64,000 bases of DNA. Origin: Jaltomata sinuosa (taxonomy: Eukaryota > Streptophyta > Magnoliopsida > Solanales > Solanaceae). The position numbers and the translations under genes were made by a program. Of the stretch, positions 1 through 11,960 are shown in pieces; position 1 is the stretch's first letter; the number at the start of each line of letters is the position of its first letter. The notes beneath the pieces are model-generated. The model made no database searches. It saw only the letters and a program-made list of their open reading frames with translations, and was not told the origin of the DNA. The DNA is taken from contig QJPP01001633.1 in the NCBI GenBank assembly GCA_003996215.1, positions 124,001 to 188,000 on the forward strand, written 5' to 3'.

Positions 1-3000
1 AAATCAGATTACGAAGGTCCATCCAAAAGAGCTAGGTTTGATGATTCTAGGGCTGGTAGTGTTAACAGGTCAGCTCAACATAAGCAGAACAGATCATATT
101 TTTCTACAGCTAGCACTCTAAATTATGGCCAAGGCAAGACTCGTGTACCCACTTGTGCACAATGTGGGAAGAATCACTATGGTACTTGTTGGAGGGCTTC
201 TGGTGCATGTTTTAACTATGGGGACTTTGATCATAAGGTTAAGAATTGTCCTAATCCTAACCCTGCTCCTTCTTTGCATACGGAAGGATCAGTTTAGAAA
301 CTTACTATTAATCCTCATCAAGGCAATAGAGGTGCAAGATCTAGAAACACATAAGCAGCAGGTCCAAGTGGAGCTAATCAAACTAGTGGGTCAAGAGCAA
401 CTGCACGAGCTTATTCCATGAGACAGAGGGATGACCAAGATGGACCAGATGTGGTTGTCGGTAAATTTCACTTATTTGGATTATGTGTTATTACACTATT
501 TGATCCTGGTTCTACACACTCTTATATTTGCTCATCACTTGTTTTTCCTAAAAAATGTGAAATCTGTGAGACTTAGCTATGATGTGCTTGTCGAAAGTCC
601 TTTGGGTCATCAGGTTGTTTGTAATCGGATTTATCGAGATTGCCCCTTTAGGATTCAAAATCTAGTCTTCTCTGCTGATTTGGTTGAAATGCCTTTCCAA
701 GACCTTGATGTTATAGTTGGGATGGATTGGCTCTATAAATACCACGCAGTGGTGGATTGTAGGTCAAAGCTTGTGACTTTTAAAGATCCTACATTTTCAC
801 ACATCATTGTTCAAGGTGAGAGATCACTAACATCTAATATTATTTCGGCGGTCTTTGCAAAAAAGATGATTCATCAAGGCTGTGATGCCTATATTGCTTA
901 TATAGTTGATACATGTTTGGAGAGTCCTAGCCTCAAGGAAATACCTATAGTGTGTGATTTTTCTGATGTCTTCCCTGAGAATCTTCCTGGGTTGCCTCCT
1001 GAAAGAGAAGTTGAATTTTCGATAGAGCTTGTTCCCTGAACTACTCCTATTTTTATAACTCCCTATAGAATGGCTCCAGCAGAATTGAGGGAGTTGAAAG
1101 TTCAATTGCAGGAACTTCTTGAGAAGGGTTTCATCCGTCCTAGTGTTTATCCTTAGGGAGCACCTGTCTTATTTGTAAAGAAGAAAGATGGCACCCTTAG
1201 GCTTTGCATTGACTATAGACAATTGAACAAGGTAACAATCAAGAACATATATCCACTTCCTAGGATTGATAATTTATTTGACCAACTGAAGGGTGATAAC
1301 TTATTTTCAAAAATTGATTTGAGGTCTGGGTATTACCAACTGCGGGTAAGAGATCAAGATGTTTCCAAAACTGCCTTTAGAACTCAATACGGTCATTATG
1401 AATTTTTGGTGATGCCATTCGAGTTAACGAATGCTCCTGCGGGATCTAATGAAAATCGAGTATTTATGCACTATCTTGATCAATTTGTGATTGTCTTTAT
1501 AGATGATATTCTAATATATTCCAAGAATAGTGAAGATCATGATAAACACCTCCGCATTGTTTTGCAAATTTTAAGGGAGAAAGAGCTTTATGCTAAGCTT
1601 TCTAAATGTGAATTTTGGCTTAGGGAAGTGACTTTTCTGGGACATGTTGTGTCAGTTGAAGGTGTGAAGGTGGATCCTAGTAAGATTCAAGCTATTGTTG
1701 AATGAAATCCACCCAAAAGTCCCACATAAGTAAGAAGTTTCTTAGGCTTAGCAGGATACTATAGAAGGTTTGTGAAAAGCATCTCGATTATAGCTTCTCC
1801 TTTGACTAATCTTTTGAAGAAAGAAGTCAAGTTTACTTGGGATAATAAATGCCAAGAGAGCTTTGAAACTCTCAAATCCTTGTTGACACAAGCTTCTATA
1901 CTTACTCAACCAACTGAAAGGAAAGAGTATGTGATATACAGTGATGCTTCTCATCGTGGTCTCAGTTGTGTTCTGATGCAAGAAGGAAAAGTTATTTCTT
2001 ATGCCTCTCAAAAATTGAAATCATATTAATTGAATTATCCTACTCATGATCTTGAACTTGCTGCTATTGTGTTTGCTTTGAAAATTTGGAGGCATTACTG
2101 ATACGGAGAAAAGTGTAATATATTTACTGATCACAAGAGTTTAAAGTACTTGGGTACACAAAAAGAGTTGAACTTGAGACAATGGAGATGGGTTGAACTC
2201 ATCAAAGATTATGATTGCACAATTGACCATCATTCGAGAAAATCCAATGTGTTGCAGATGCCCTAAGTCATAAATCCTTTGCAAGTTTATCTTTAAGTCC
2301 CTTTCCTTTGCTTCTTGAGTTAAGAGCCATGAATGCTTGTCTTGCACTTAATTCTAATGGTTCGTTCGTTGCTAATCTGAAAATCAATCCAGTATTACTT
2401 GAACAGGTGAAAAAGCACAAAAATTAGATGAGAAGCCTGCAAGATTGATCAAAGAAGTTCAAAATGGGGAAAAACATGATTTTACATTGAGAGAGGATGG
2501 TGTCTTATTTTATCAGAATCGGTTATATGTTCCTAATGATGAAAATTTGAGGAGAGAAATTTTGAACGAAGCACATACTTCACCATCTACAATGCATCCT
2601 GGAGGCACGAAAGTATACCAAACCATCAAAGAACACTATTGATGGAATGGTATGAAGAAAGACATTGCGGAGTTTATTTCAAAATGTTTGATTTGTTAAC
2701 AAATAAAGGCTGAACATCAAGTCCCAGTTGGTTTGCTATAACCTTGTCGATACCAAAATGGAAATGGGAGAGAATAACTATGGACTTCATTTCTGGACTA
2801 CCTCGCACTCAAAGAAATCATGATGCAATTTGGGTTATAGTGGATAGGCTAATAAAGAGTGCACACTTCTTGGCGATCAGGGTGGATTATTTACTTGAGC
2901 GTTTAGCAGAATTGTACATTAATGAGATTGTGAGACTACATGGCATTTCCACTTCTATTGTATCTAATCGAGACCCGAGGTTTACATCTAGATTCTGGAC

Positions 3001-3822
3001 AAGCTTGCAAGAAGCATTGGGTACTAGGTTGAACTTTAGTACTTCTTTCCATCCCCAGACAGATGGCCAGTCTGAAAGGGTAATACAAGTTTTAGAAGAT
3101 ATGCTTCGAGCCTGCATTATTGAGTTTGAAGGTAGTTGAGACAAACACTTGGCTTTGATAGAATTTGCTTACAATAATAGCTACCAATCAAGTATTGGCA
3201 TGCCTCATTATGAAGCTCTATATGGAAGGAAATGTTGGACTCCTCTTTGTTGGAGTGAAGTTGGTGAAAAGAAGCTTATTAGTCCTGAGATTGTGAAACA
3301 AACGGAAGATAAGGTAAGAATAATAAAGGATCGTCTAAAAATTTCTTCAGATAGAAAAAGTCTTATGCTGATCTTAAGAGGCATGAAATTGAGCACCAAG
3401 TTGGTGATAAGGTATTTTTAAAGGTTTCTCCATGGAAGAAGATTATGAGGTTTGGCCAAAAAGGAAAACTTAGCCCTCGATTTATTGGACCATATGAAGT
3501 ACTTGAGAAAGTTGGACCAGTTGCTTATAAGTTAGATTTTCCACCTGAGTTGGATAAGATCCACAACGTCTTCCATATTTCTATGCATAGAAGATATCGC
3601 TCAGATCCATCTCATGTTCTCTATGTTGAATCCATCTAGGTTAATCCTGACTTGATATATGAAGAAGAACCTATCCAGATCTTGGTGTGTGAAGTAAAGC
3701 AACTTAGAAATAAAATAATTCCCTTAGTAAAGGTACTTTGGAGAAATCATGCTGGTAAAGAAGCCACATGGGAGCTAGAGGCGGACATGCGAACTCAATA
3801 TCCGCATTTATTTCGGAACTAA
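1..3822 (+). pseudogene. gag-pol polyprotein of element A, degenerate
   Basis: The order of domains is gag tail with two zinc knuckles (about 154-250; the second reads CFNYG..., so one cysteine is lost), aspartic protease (LFDPGSTHSY, about 499-525), RT (1050-1700, with FIDDIL near 1496-1513), RNase H (SDASHRG, about 1938), integrase H2C2 zinc region (about 2570-2700), integrase core (2744-3139) and chromodomain-like tail (3640-3822, ending in TAA). At least ten stops or frame breaks interrupt it, for example near 297, 1037, 1156, 1703, 2026 and 3137. In RT the segment after FELTNAPA is altered and shortened relative to the family. The second integrase catalytic aspartate appears as N in SNRD. 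The product would copy and insert the element, but this copy cannot make an intact polyprotein. Confidence 0.93.
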
Positions 3823-3851
3823 AATCAGGTAAATTTTGGGGCAAAATTTCG

Positions 3852-3867
3852 TTAAGGGGGAGAGAGT
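3852..3867 (+). promoter_or_regulatory. polypurine tract of element A
   Basis: A purine-rich run (AAGGGGGAGAGAG) lies directly before the TGTAACACCCC start of the 3' LTR. This is the place where plus-strand synthesis is primed in LTR retrotransposons. Confidence 0.8.
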
Positions 3868-6150
3868 TGTAACACCCCAAGATATCTAAGCTAGCATTTG
3901 CACATCATTCGACCATTTCATGATAAAAAAGATTAGTCTCTACTTCACGCTCCCTAAACTTGAATTTTTGTGACATTTGAGAAGTTGCTTGCCTCAAAGT
4001 AAGATGGTATTTTAGAAAATTGTATCGGGGTATTAACGTACACTACTATAAATATATTTATCTCCAAAAAATAGAATATACATGATATATTTAGCATTTT
4101 GGGCAGCCGCCTTTTAATCTTGGGTAATATATATCCATGTTTATGTGTAAAAATAGATCACCTCCTCTCCATATTTCGGTTCCTTAAGGCTGAGGAAACC
4201 CTGAAATCTCTCTTAAAAATATCCCACACAAAATTACCTAGAGAACAACTTGTTCTTTCAGCAAGAACTCAAGACAACCCTCCCCCCTTGTGGTAAGTCA
4301 CCCAAACTCGATTTTGGAACTGTCTATATATTGGTAATATTAGTATATCTCTTTGTGTAGAAATCTGTTTTGAGTGAACAAATATGTTTTGTAAAGCTAT
4401 TACATAGACATAATTCTTATGTTTATGTCAAAATCTGTTTTATCTATTATGGGGTCTAAAAAGGAGACGCAACACAAGGAAAGTTTTGGCCAGTTTTTCC
4501 GATTTAGGAACCTTCTGTGTACTGCTGTTAGTATTTTGAGCATATCTTTTGGTACAAAATATATTTTGTGATAATTTTTGACTCCTTGAGACTCTAAGAC
4601 ATATACCTATAATTTGTTTTCAGACTACAAAGTCTAATTTTACCGTTTACATATTCAACGTTTAGTCACAACACAAGGAAGTCAGGCTGTCCAAATTTAC
4701 GATTTTGGGAATTTGGTGCGACTTGCACAAACTAGGCTCACTTTTGATATCTATCTTGTTCATTTTCACCTGGTGAAATTGCTAAATATTAAATGGGTAT
4801 TTTATTATGTATTCAAGGTGTTTATACTCTTGTACGAGCTAAAAGAATTTTTTTGAGGAAGTTGACGCACTTGTTGGTCTACGATTTGAACTCGTCAAGT
4901 TGTGGTAGGACTATTTATGTGCTAAAAAGCCAAAGTTTGTGTATAAACTTGAACTTGTAATATCATTGCTTGCTGGAGTATTTTGATTATTATCTTTAAA
5001 CTTTCATTTGCTTTCTCGTGACCATATATCGACATATTGGTATTTTTGAATTATTGCGAGATATTCGTTAATTCACCCACTTGTACGGATTGCTGGATCA
5101 TTCTGCATTCTTGTTGGGACTTTTTCCTTCTTGTGGCAGTGACAATGTCACTGTATTGGCATGCCTCTTGATTCGGATCTTTGTCCATCTTGACTTTGGA
5201 TTTGTAGTTTGTCTTAATTATGGAAAATTATCCATTTAAGTACGAACTAGAAAGCCATTTTTAATATGATTCTTGATTCTCTTGATTATTGGATTTTGGA
5301 CCTACTTGATACAGGCTTCGGTCCTTCTTGACATTTGATTATGCTCGGTGTGACGGCATGACGTACATATTGGGTGAAGTTTGTTATTTGACATCTCGTG
5401 AAATAGTTCTATGAACTTTCTTGACACTTGAGCTTTGAATGCCGATTTTGATACTTGTAATATACTTGTTTACTTGATTTTCATTTATAAGTTATATGGA
5501 GCTGCCAATAATTTAGAAGGGAATTGGAGAAATCTATGGCTCCAAGCCCAAATTTTATACACCTTTAAGCTTTGTGCTTAGCGATAGTTGTTTTTATCGT
5601 AGGTGACGCTCGAGAGAATAATTGAAGATGGCCACTTGAAGTAGACATTTTGGAGCTCTTAAAAGATCACATTTTCATATGGATATCTATGTTTTGTAGT
5701 AATTTTGGGACTTGTACATGATCCATATGTTGCACTTGTATATGTAAATTTTGGAGGCTTATTTTATCGTAGTACTGTAAATTATAAACTTGAATTTGGT
5801 ATCGTGTTGGCTATTTTGAGGTGTGTAAACTCAGGTCTTGTAATGTATTAAAGTTACATTTTGGTTTGTAATTTGTGAAATGGAAGAAACTAGTGTTATT
5901 TTTAGTATTTGGAAGTTCAAAAATGATGTACAAAATGACCCTGCAGTTGTATTTAAATGGAAAAAAAATGAATGACTTTCCATAAGGTACATGCTTGATT
6001 ATTTTTGAAACGTCTGCCATCGTGAATTGAAACTCCTATATGGTCTTTACTTGGAATTATATGAATTACTAGATGTCAAAATATTATTCCTTTAACTCTT
6101 TTCGAATGGGCCTAATTCCGTTATATAAATAAAAATAATTAATATGTTTT
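3868..6150 (+). repeat. 3' LTR of element A
   Basis: The LTR begins TGTAACACCCCAAG immediately after the polypurine tract and 45 bases after the pol stop. A TATA-like stretch (CTATAAATATATT) lies near 4045-4060. Two divergent copies of a segment containing CAACACAAGGAA occur near 4467 and 4669, about 200 bases apart. The 3' end is not fixed, because the 5' LTR partner is outside the window and no clear terminal CA with a target duplication is visible. Open frames inside this stretch, such as 4099-4296, have no protein similarity I recognise. Confidence 0.7.
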
Positions 6151-6189
6151 AAATGGAGTCTCTTTTAAATGCTATAGGTATATATTTAT

Positions 6190-8139
6190 TTTTGTTTCAA
6201 AAGTGGCATCCTCCCAAGAGGGTCGCTATATTTTGCGCCTTGATCTAAGAATCTCTATAGACCAAAGTCTCAGTAAACACTGACTGGCCCTGAGTGGAGG
6301 AAAAATCTTTCTATAGTTTCTCGAACCTCAGCTCTAACTCTTTATTCTCCCTCAACCATCATTGAAGATTCTCAACGGCCAACATGCTAGCCTGGGAGGA
6401 GAAAAAGGGTGGATCAGAAACAAGGATATATATGGTGAAATTATAATGGGAAAAACTAGTATGCAAGTAGATGGTCACTAACCCTTGCATCGATGTGAAC
6501 ACTATCATTCACAAGACATTTAACGAGAGCCTCATCCATCCTTCTGCAGTCCTCAAATGAAACCAAAGGTCTCAAGTAGCTGGCTACCTTTATTGGCCTC
6601 AACGTAAAATTAACCTTTTTGGGAATCGATAGGTGCCCATTAGATCATGAGGATTGGTGAGCCTTGAAGGAGACTTTGGCTATATGTCATGAGACTATCG
6701 AAGCCTAAGCCCATATTTTCGATTGGGAACCCTAGGGATATCGAGATGTTTCACCCAAAATAACCCCATAAGGACTGACTCCAGGAGAAAACTCGCAAGC
6801 CAATCTCATATGATTAATGGGCCAACACCTTCCAATTCACAGGAAAGCCTGGCAACAGGGAGACCAGGAATGCTAGAACCTCTCCAGCCTCTTTTTAAGA
6901 GGTTCACATTCCAACTCTTCCGAGTCCTCTTCTGAAGGAACGACTTTTGGAGTAGGCCTCTCAGCCATATACATGGAGGGACCTAAGCCCTCAGTGTTTT
7001 TAATTTTCATCCCATGAAACTAGACTCCTTCTTAGGAGAAGGCCCTGTCCTCGGATTAGGAAGAGCAGGAGAGCGGCCAGATGGGTCGCAACTAATAAAG
7101 TTGGTTCTAGTGGACAAGGGCAATAAAAGCAAGGGACTCACTATCAGGCCTGTGAGTAAAGACAGAAGTAGGAGTATATACGACAAAAAAATCAAAGACA
7201 ATAGTGGACGACGCTAGTAACGAACCATGGTTTTTTGCTTTGCACCCTAATTGATAGGTGATAACTGCCCAAGACCGACTCTCAATGGTAGTGAAGCTTA
7301 AAATCTCCGTAACCCACTCTCAAGGATTTTTGACCCGATGGAGAAAGGGGACATCCATAGGTAGATGCCATCAAGGAGCTACACAATACACTAAAAAGAT
7401 AAGTCATCAATGAAAGACGAGAAAAAAAAAGGAATACAAAAGGGAAAAGGTGAGTTACAATCACTCACGTTACATGTTCTATAAACTGGTGATAGGGGTC
7501 TTGGAGCGATCCTGGATGGCTATATCAACAAATTAGTAAGTCCAGCTTCGATCATTAATGTCATCTAAATTGCCTAATAGTGACCTCCTTCTATGATGTA
7601 TTAACTGCACTATCCCTCCTCGAACTAGACAAGGAGAATACAGCGGAAGCAGATGCGCCAAGGAAAATTCATTGATAGATAAAGTGGATAATTACAAAGG
7701 CAAATGAAAACTCTCCATACTCTTGGGTTGGGCTGGCCCAACCATAACTAGAAAGTGTCGTAGAACAAGACAATCACCTTGTCAATAGGTTTGCCAAGGC
7801 CTATGCTGAACGAGTAGGTGTAGACAAAGGTGTAATCAGGCCTCGAAGACATGATACTCTTGGTAGCACTGGGAGCCTCCACATGGTACTCTTTGAGAGG
7901 CCATACACAGTCCCTCGGACCATGCATATGTATTTCTTCTTTACTAAAGAGCCCAACTCACCCACAGATCTGCTCCTTTTGTCACCATAGGGCTGTATTT
8001 TAAAATCATCATTGAAGTTATATGAACTAGGGATTAATTCATTAACGGAAGGTTCAGAACGACATTTAATTCTTTCTTTTTTCTTTGAAGATTCACTGGT
8101 GATCGAAGAAGAAAAGACAAAACTCATCAAAGAAGACAT
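6190..8139 (-). pseudogene. Transposase_28-type 'putative gypsy-type transposon' ORF, degenerate
   Basis: Read on the minus strand, the ORF starts at the ATG whose complement is 8137-8139 and first gives an N-terminus of about 110 residues. After a frame change it reads EAPSATKSIMSSRPDYTFVY, then GKPIDKVIVLFYDTF, QPNPRVWRVFICL, and near 7560 DDINDRSWTY. These match the PF04195 (Transposase_28) pattern seen in many plant retroelement-linked ORFs (DYVFVY, PIDPVI, ..WR..., DDKDRGW). Further downstream (about 6380-6190) the frame gives a charged, coiled-coil-like tail (LRENKELELRFEKL). Several stops and frame shifts break it. The biochemical role of this family is not known. Similar extra ORFs, often antisense, occur near the 3' LTR of Tat-lineage elements, and a Tat-type LTR lies just beyond its start. 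Confidence 0.72.
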
Positions 8140-8251
8140 GGTGCTAGGTCAGAAATAAAGAAATAGGCTTGAGTGAACAAGATTTTCAAGAAATTCAAAA
8201 ACAAAGGACAAGTACACAGTGAGAAGAAATGCAAAGAAGATGAAAAGCCCC

Positions 8252-8261
8252 AATATTTATA
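8252..8261 (-). promoter_or_regulatory. TATA box of the minus-strand ORF
   Basis: The minus strand reads CCTATAAATATTGGGG about 115 bases upstream of the ATG at 8139, a spacing normal for a plant core promoter plus a short leader. It suggests that the ORF once had its own promoter, independent of the forward-strand LTRs. Confidence 0.5.
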
Positions 8262-8499
8262 GGAGCAAAATGGGTCGCATTACAATGCCTCCTAGGATGG
8301 AGTGTTGTGGATGAACAAAATATGTGGAAAGGGATGAGGTCATGTAGAAGGGGCACCTCATTTCTTCAGATAAGAAAAAAGGCATGACAGGTCAGCATTG
8401 GGCTTTGATTTTCTTTTCTTCATCACGGAACAACTAGCAGAGCACTAGAAAAATGGATAGACTATCTGTATGGGGTAAAATAAAACTAAGGACACTTGG

Positions 8500-9000
8500 A
8501 AAGAAGTACGAGTCTAGTGCTCGACTTTAACACAATGAGGGCATAGAGTCCTAAGAGTCTATCTCTGAGATGATAAAGGCAAAGAAGTTATCCCATAAGA
8601 GATAAGGGTTGAAGGGTTATCGCTCTTAATGATATAAGGAAAAGAATAAACAAGAGACAATAGTGTCAGGACACTTAGGTAAATAGATTAGCTCATACGC
8701 ATCTGAACAATGTAGGAATATTAGCTGGCACCATTTAATGGTTTTGACGCATGGTGCAAGGGCATATCCTTTAGCACTTTAGGGGTCTAGTGGCATTTTC
8801 TTGTTGGCCAAGGCCTTAGCATTGTAGCTTATGAAAAGTCGATCCTCCACTTTTGTAAAGGATCCCAATTCTGATTCTATCAAGCAATACAATATCAATA
8901 CACTACTTTCTTGGGCTCTAAGCATTTCTTTATTCGAATCCTATTTTTAATTTCATAGTTATCTAAGTAACTAATATCAAAGCCAAAGGCTAGGATCTTG
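8500..9000 (+). repeat. Tat-type LTR fragment, first copy
   Basis: The phrase CTGATTCTATCAAGCA at 8871-8886 and its surroundings resemble the R-U5 part of the LTR that ends at about 10066 (CTGATTCTAGCAAGCA at 9801-9816, 15 of 16 bases). The orientation is the same. The limits are approximate. It is probably the 3' LTR remnant of a Tat-lineage element whose antisense ORF is the one at 6190-8139. Confidence 0.45.
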
Positions 9001-9540
9001 GGCTCGTTCACATTCCCCTCAGATACATTTAGATTTATTCTCTTTACCTTATTTAAATTTATATTAAAATCATTTTCATTATCTACTAATAAATAAACCG
9101 CTAGTAAAGTGGACCTAAAATATATTTTTAAATTGTAACACGTGCTCTTGATCCTCTATAAATTCAACTATACCAATTTTAGGATAAATAATTATGCCTT
9201 AAATTGCCTAAAGTTTGAGCATGTCAATATAAATTGTGGTAAATTAAAAATGTAATGAAAATAAAATAGAATGAAAAATTCCTATACCTTTTTCACAGTG
9301 AAAAGTTCGAAGATTATCATCATCAATAAAATTGTCACAAGTCATATACTCAATTTCACTAGAAAATCACTTTATATTACGAATTAAATATCTTCAATCA
9401 TGTGTGGATTTTTTTTCTTTTCTTGTGAGAAGAGTAAGAGTGTATAGGGAAAAATTAGATAAGACATATGGACAAGTTAGGTGCAGAAACATGGAGGGCG
9501 AGATAATTGGTAGTCTTACATCAGATTAAGTTAATACAAT
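9001..9540. other. AT-rich spacer, no gene seen
   Basis: No coding pattern, terminal repeat or structured RNA is recognisable here. The 65-codon frame at 9332-9529 has no family resemblance. The stretch separates two Tat-type LTR fragments. Confidence 0.5.
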
Positions 9541-10066
9541 TCGTCTCGAAGGGTAAATGACCAGACCAAGGGCTTAGAATTCAAAGGAAGAGTCAACAGT
9601 TGGCTGTAGCCATTACGAAATGTTCCTAGAGGTAGTGCCGGACGTTACTCTTTTTACGCTTAAATGTCATCTAATTTGTCATTCAATGTGAGTTAAGAGA
9701 GAATAATTCTTGGCTATCAAATCATGACAATCCATCCCTATAAAAGGAGTCGAATCTTCATGTTAATGATCATATGATTTTAGTTCCTCAATATTTTTTT
9801 CTGATTCTAGCAAGCACATCTATACTATTATTTATTTATTAGCTTTTATGTATATGAAGCTTGTCTAGGATCATATCTTCATCAATGATACAACTATAAT
9901 CAAGCTAAACAGGTTCTAATGACTTAATCTTATAATTCATTCAATTGTTTTTAGCTTACTTCTTATATTACACTATCGTTGTTTAATCATTTCGATCGAT
10001 TCAATTCACATATCCTTTAAACCTCATGTACAAATTCAACTACACTCTTTTTGGGGGGTAGATAAT
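9541..10066 (+). repeat. Tat/Ogre-type 5' LTR, second copy
   Basis: The stretch ends just before a Tat-type primer-binding site and the gag leader. It contains a TATA box (TATAAAAGG, about 9739-9747) followed by the CTGATTCTAGCAAGCA phrase at 9801. The left edge is uncertain. It serves as promoter and R-U5 of the split gag that follows. Confidence 0.55.
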
Positions 10067-10067
10067 A

Positions 10068-10084
10068 TGGCATCCACTGTGGGG
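10068..10084 (+). promoter_or_regulatory. Primer-binding site of the Tat/Ogre-type element
   Basis: TGGCATCCACTGTGGGG differs slightly from the TGGCGCCCACCGTGGGG form common in Tat/Ogre-lineage elements. It sits between the LTR end and the gag ATG at 10169, as expected for a tRNA primer site. Confidence 0.65.
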
Positions 10085-10168
10085 CAATGGATAGTTGTGG
10101 TATTGATTTGATTCTAATATTTTACTAACAAATTTTATATTTTTGAAGTTAAACAATTAATTAGCTTA

Positions 10169-11442
10169 ATGGCTGGCACTGGTAACACTAATCAGACCAA
10201 CTTCAATGCCAACCCCTCCTTGAAGGATCCCACAAACAATAATGTTGATCCAGTCACTAGGGAGACTAGAGTCATGAACGAGCAGGGACTTCCCCATAGG
10301 GATCTCAGTGTTCAAGAGGTACTCATACTCTAGATGATGAAGGCAATAATGACAAAAATATGGTTAAAGTGGTCAAGTCAGATTTATCAAAATATTTTTT
10401 TATGTTAGAAAGTCAAAAAAGGAAATAATGGAGTTGCAAAAAAAGGAAAAAAAACTATATCTAATACGGAGGTATCACGAGAGGAGTTGTCTAACAATAC
10501 CCGAGTTGAGGATCATGGTGAGAATAATATAATCAGCTTTGAGAGAGGTGAATCAATTGAACTGATGAAGTGCCTACAGGCATTGACTAGTCAGATGGAA
10601 TGGAGCAAAAAAAATTAACGCTTGTATAGATCAACGTATCGGGGCTCCACCATTTTGAAAGGTTTGAATTCAAGAAAATACATTCAGCTGTCATTCCCAC
10701 CAAGTGTGACTCTAAACTTGTTACTCAAGAGATTTAAAATGCTAGATATTCCAAAATACGACAAAACAACAGATCCTCAAAGAGCATATAACACCATACA
10801 CATGTGCAGTGAAGGGTTTTGACATGGAACCATATGAGATTGAATCTGTTTACTCAAAATATTTACAGAAACCATAACCAAAGAGGCAATGGAATAATAC
10901 TCCCTAATACTTGAACATTCTACTAAATGTTAAACACAATGTAGATTGTTTTGCACAAGCGCATATCGTACCAAAGAAGGTGAAAGCAAAAAAAGAAGAC
11001 ATATTCAAAATGGGTCAACAAGATTCTAAATTACTGCGAGAATTTGTGATCCATTTCTAAAAAAGAAAGGATTAGGCTTCCCCTATTTATGGATGAATAG
11101 GTCGCCAAAAAACTTTCACCAAAGGACTTAACCCAAGAAGTTCGAGTACATTATTGAAGTTAAAAGAGAACCTGTTGAAATTTTTGACAACAACATAGGC
11201 AGACGTCTATAACATGTATAAAACAAAAATTAGAGTTGAAGATGATCAATTAGCTCCACCAATATATATAGGGAAAATTGGTCAAAGATATCAAATGAAA
11301 ACCATAGACTATAATTCAAAACCTTTGAAGGAAAGATATCATTCGTATGCATCAATAGAGAGACTATGCAATTGAGGACATCAAAGCTAGTATTCTCAAG
11401 TGTCAGAAAGGGGAAAATTAAATAGAAGGAATGAGTAGAGTC
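10169..11442 (+). pseudogene. Tat/Ogre-type Gag, N-terminal and central part
   Basis: The ORF starts MAGTGNTNQTNFNANPS at 10169. It continues in broken frames through RFKMLDIPKYDKTTDPQ (about 10728), EAME.YSLILEHS, KVKAKKEDIFKM, LREFV, FTKGLNPRSS and TKIRVEDDQLAP (about 11220-11260). This series matches the capsid-like retrotransposon_gag core of Tat/Ogre gag proteins (KFKMPDIPKYDGTSDP, LLREFV.RF, ADVHNRYESKIRIEDD). Several stops are present. The frame is cut at 11443-11447 by the 5' LTR of element B and resumes at 25256, 13.8 kb away. Gag proteins form the virus-like particle in which reverse transcription occurs. Confidence 0.85.
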
Positions 11443-11819
11443 AAAGTTGTAACAACCCTTTCTGTCATTATGGGTGAGCTATTCATGCAAAAAATGGGTT
11501 AGAAAATTTCCGAGTTGGGGAGTTGAAAATTTTGAGCTAGGCTAGTATCGGATGAAATCTGAGCAAAGTGAGGTCTAGGTCAATTCAGGAAAGGATTGGG
11601 TGAAATGAGTAAGTTTGAGATAGTTTTCTATTATCTAAGATGTTCAGGAGTTTGTAGGATTTTTCGAAAGTGAATTCGGGTGACTAGAACTCCTGAAATC
11701 GAACTTGACTTAAAGGAGTTAGTATGGAACATCAAGGTTTTAAGGTGTATTGAAAAATAGGAAAAACTGAGAGGATTCCCACATTTCTATCCCATGGCAG
11801 TCGTTATAGTGAGTCATAT

Positions 11820-11960
11820 GTCAGTACCGCGATGCCCCTATAGCGGAGAAATTCCCGTTATAGTGGGAGTCAAAGGCGATCAACTCCATTATATCAAGCG
11901 GCTGCTGCTATGGCGATACTGCTATAGAGGGATTGGGCCACTATAAAGGGATCATTGTAA
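11820..11960 (+). repeat. TATAG-centred palindrome cluster in the LTR of B
   Basis: Units such as CCCGTTATAGTGGG (11854-11867), CCTATAGCGG and CTGCTATAGAGGG recur every 20-45 bases. In the 3' LTR copy the units include the perfect palindrome CTGCTATAGCAG (19219-19230) and CCGCAATAGCGG (19270-19281). The underlying unit seems to be CCGCTATAGCGG. The function is unknown. Confidence 0.7.

Larger units (their letters stand above)
1..6150 (+). mobile_element. Gypsy (chromovirus-like) LTR retrotransposon A, 5'-truncated by the window
   Basis: The window opens inside gag and runs through protease, reverse transcriptase, RNase H, integrase and a chromodomain-like C-terminus to a polypurine tract and a 3' LTR. 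The domain order protease-RT-RNase H-integrase identifies Ty3/Gypsy, and the C-terminal VKVLWRNH..EATWE segment is typical of Tekay/Del-like chromoviruses. The 5' LTR and primer site lie outside the window. The right end of the LTR is estimated at about 6.15 kb, because the next recognisable feature, the tail of a minus-strand ORF, begins near 6190. Many in-frame stops show that this copy is inactive. Confidence 0.92.
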
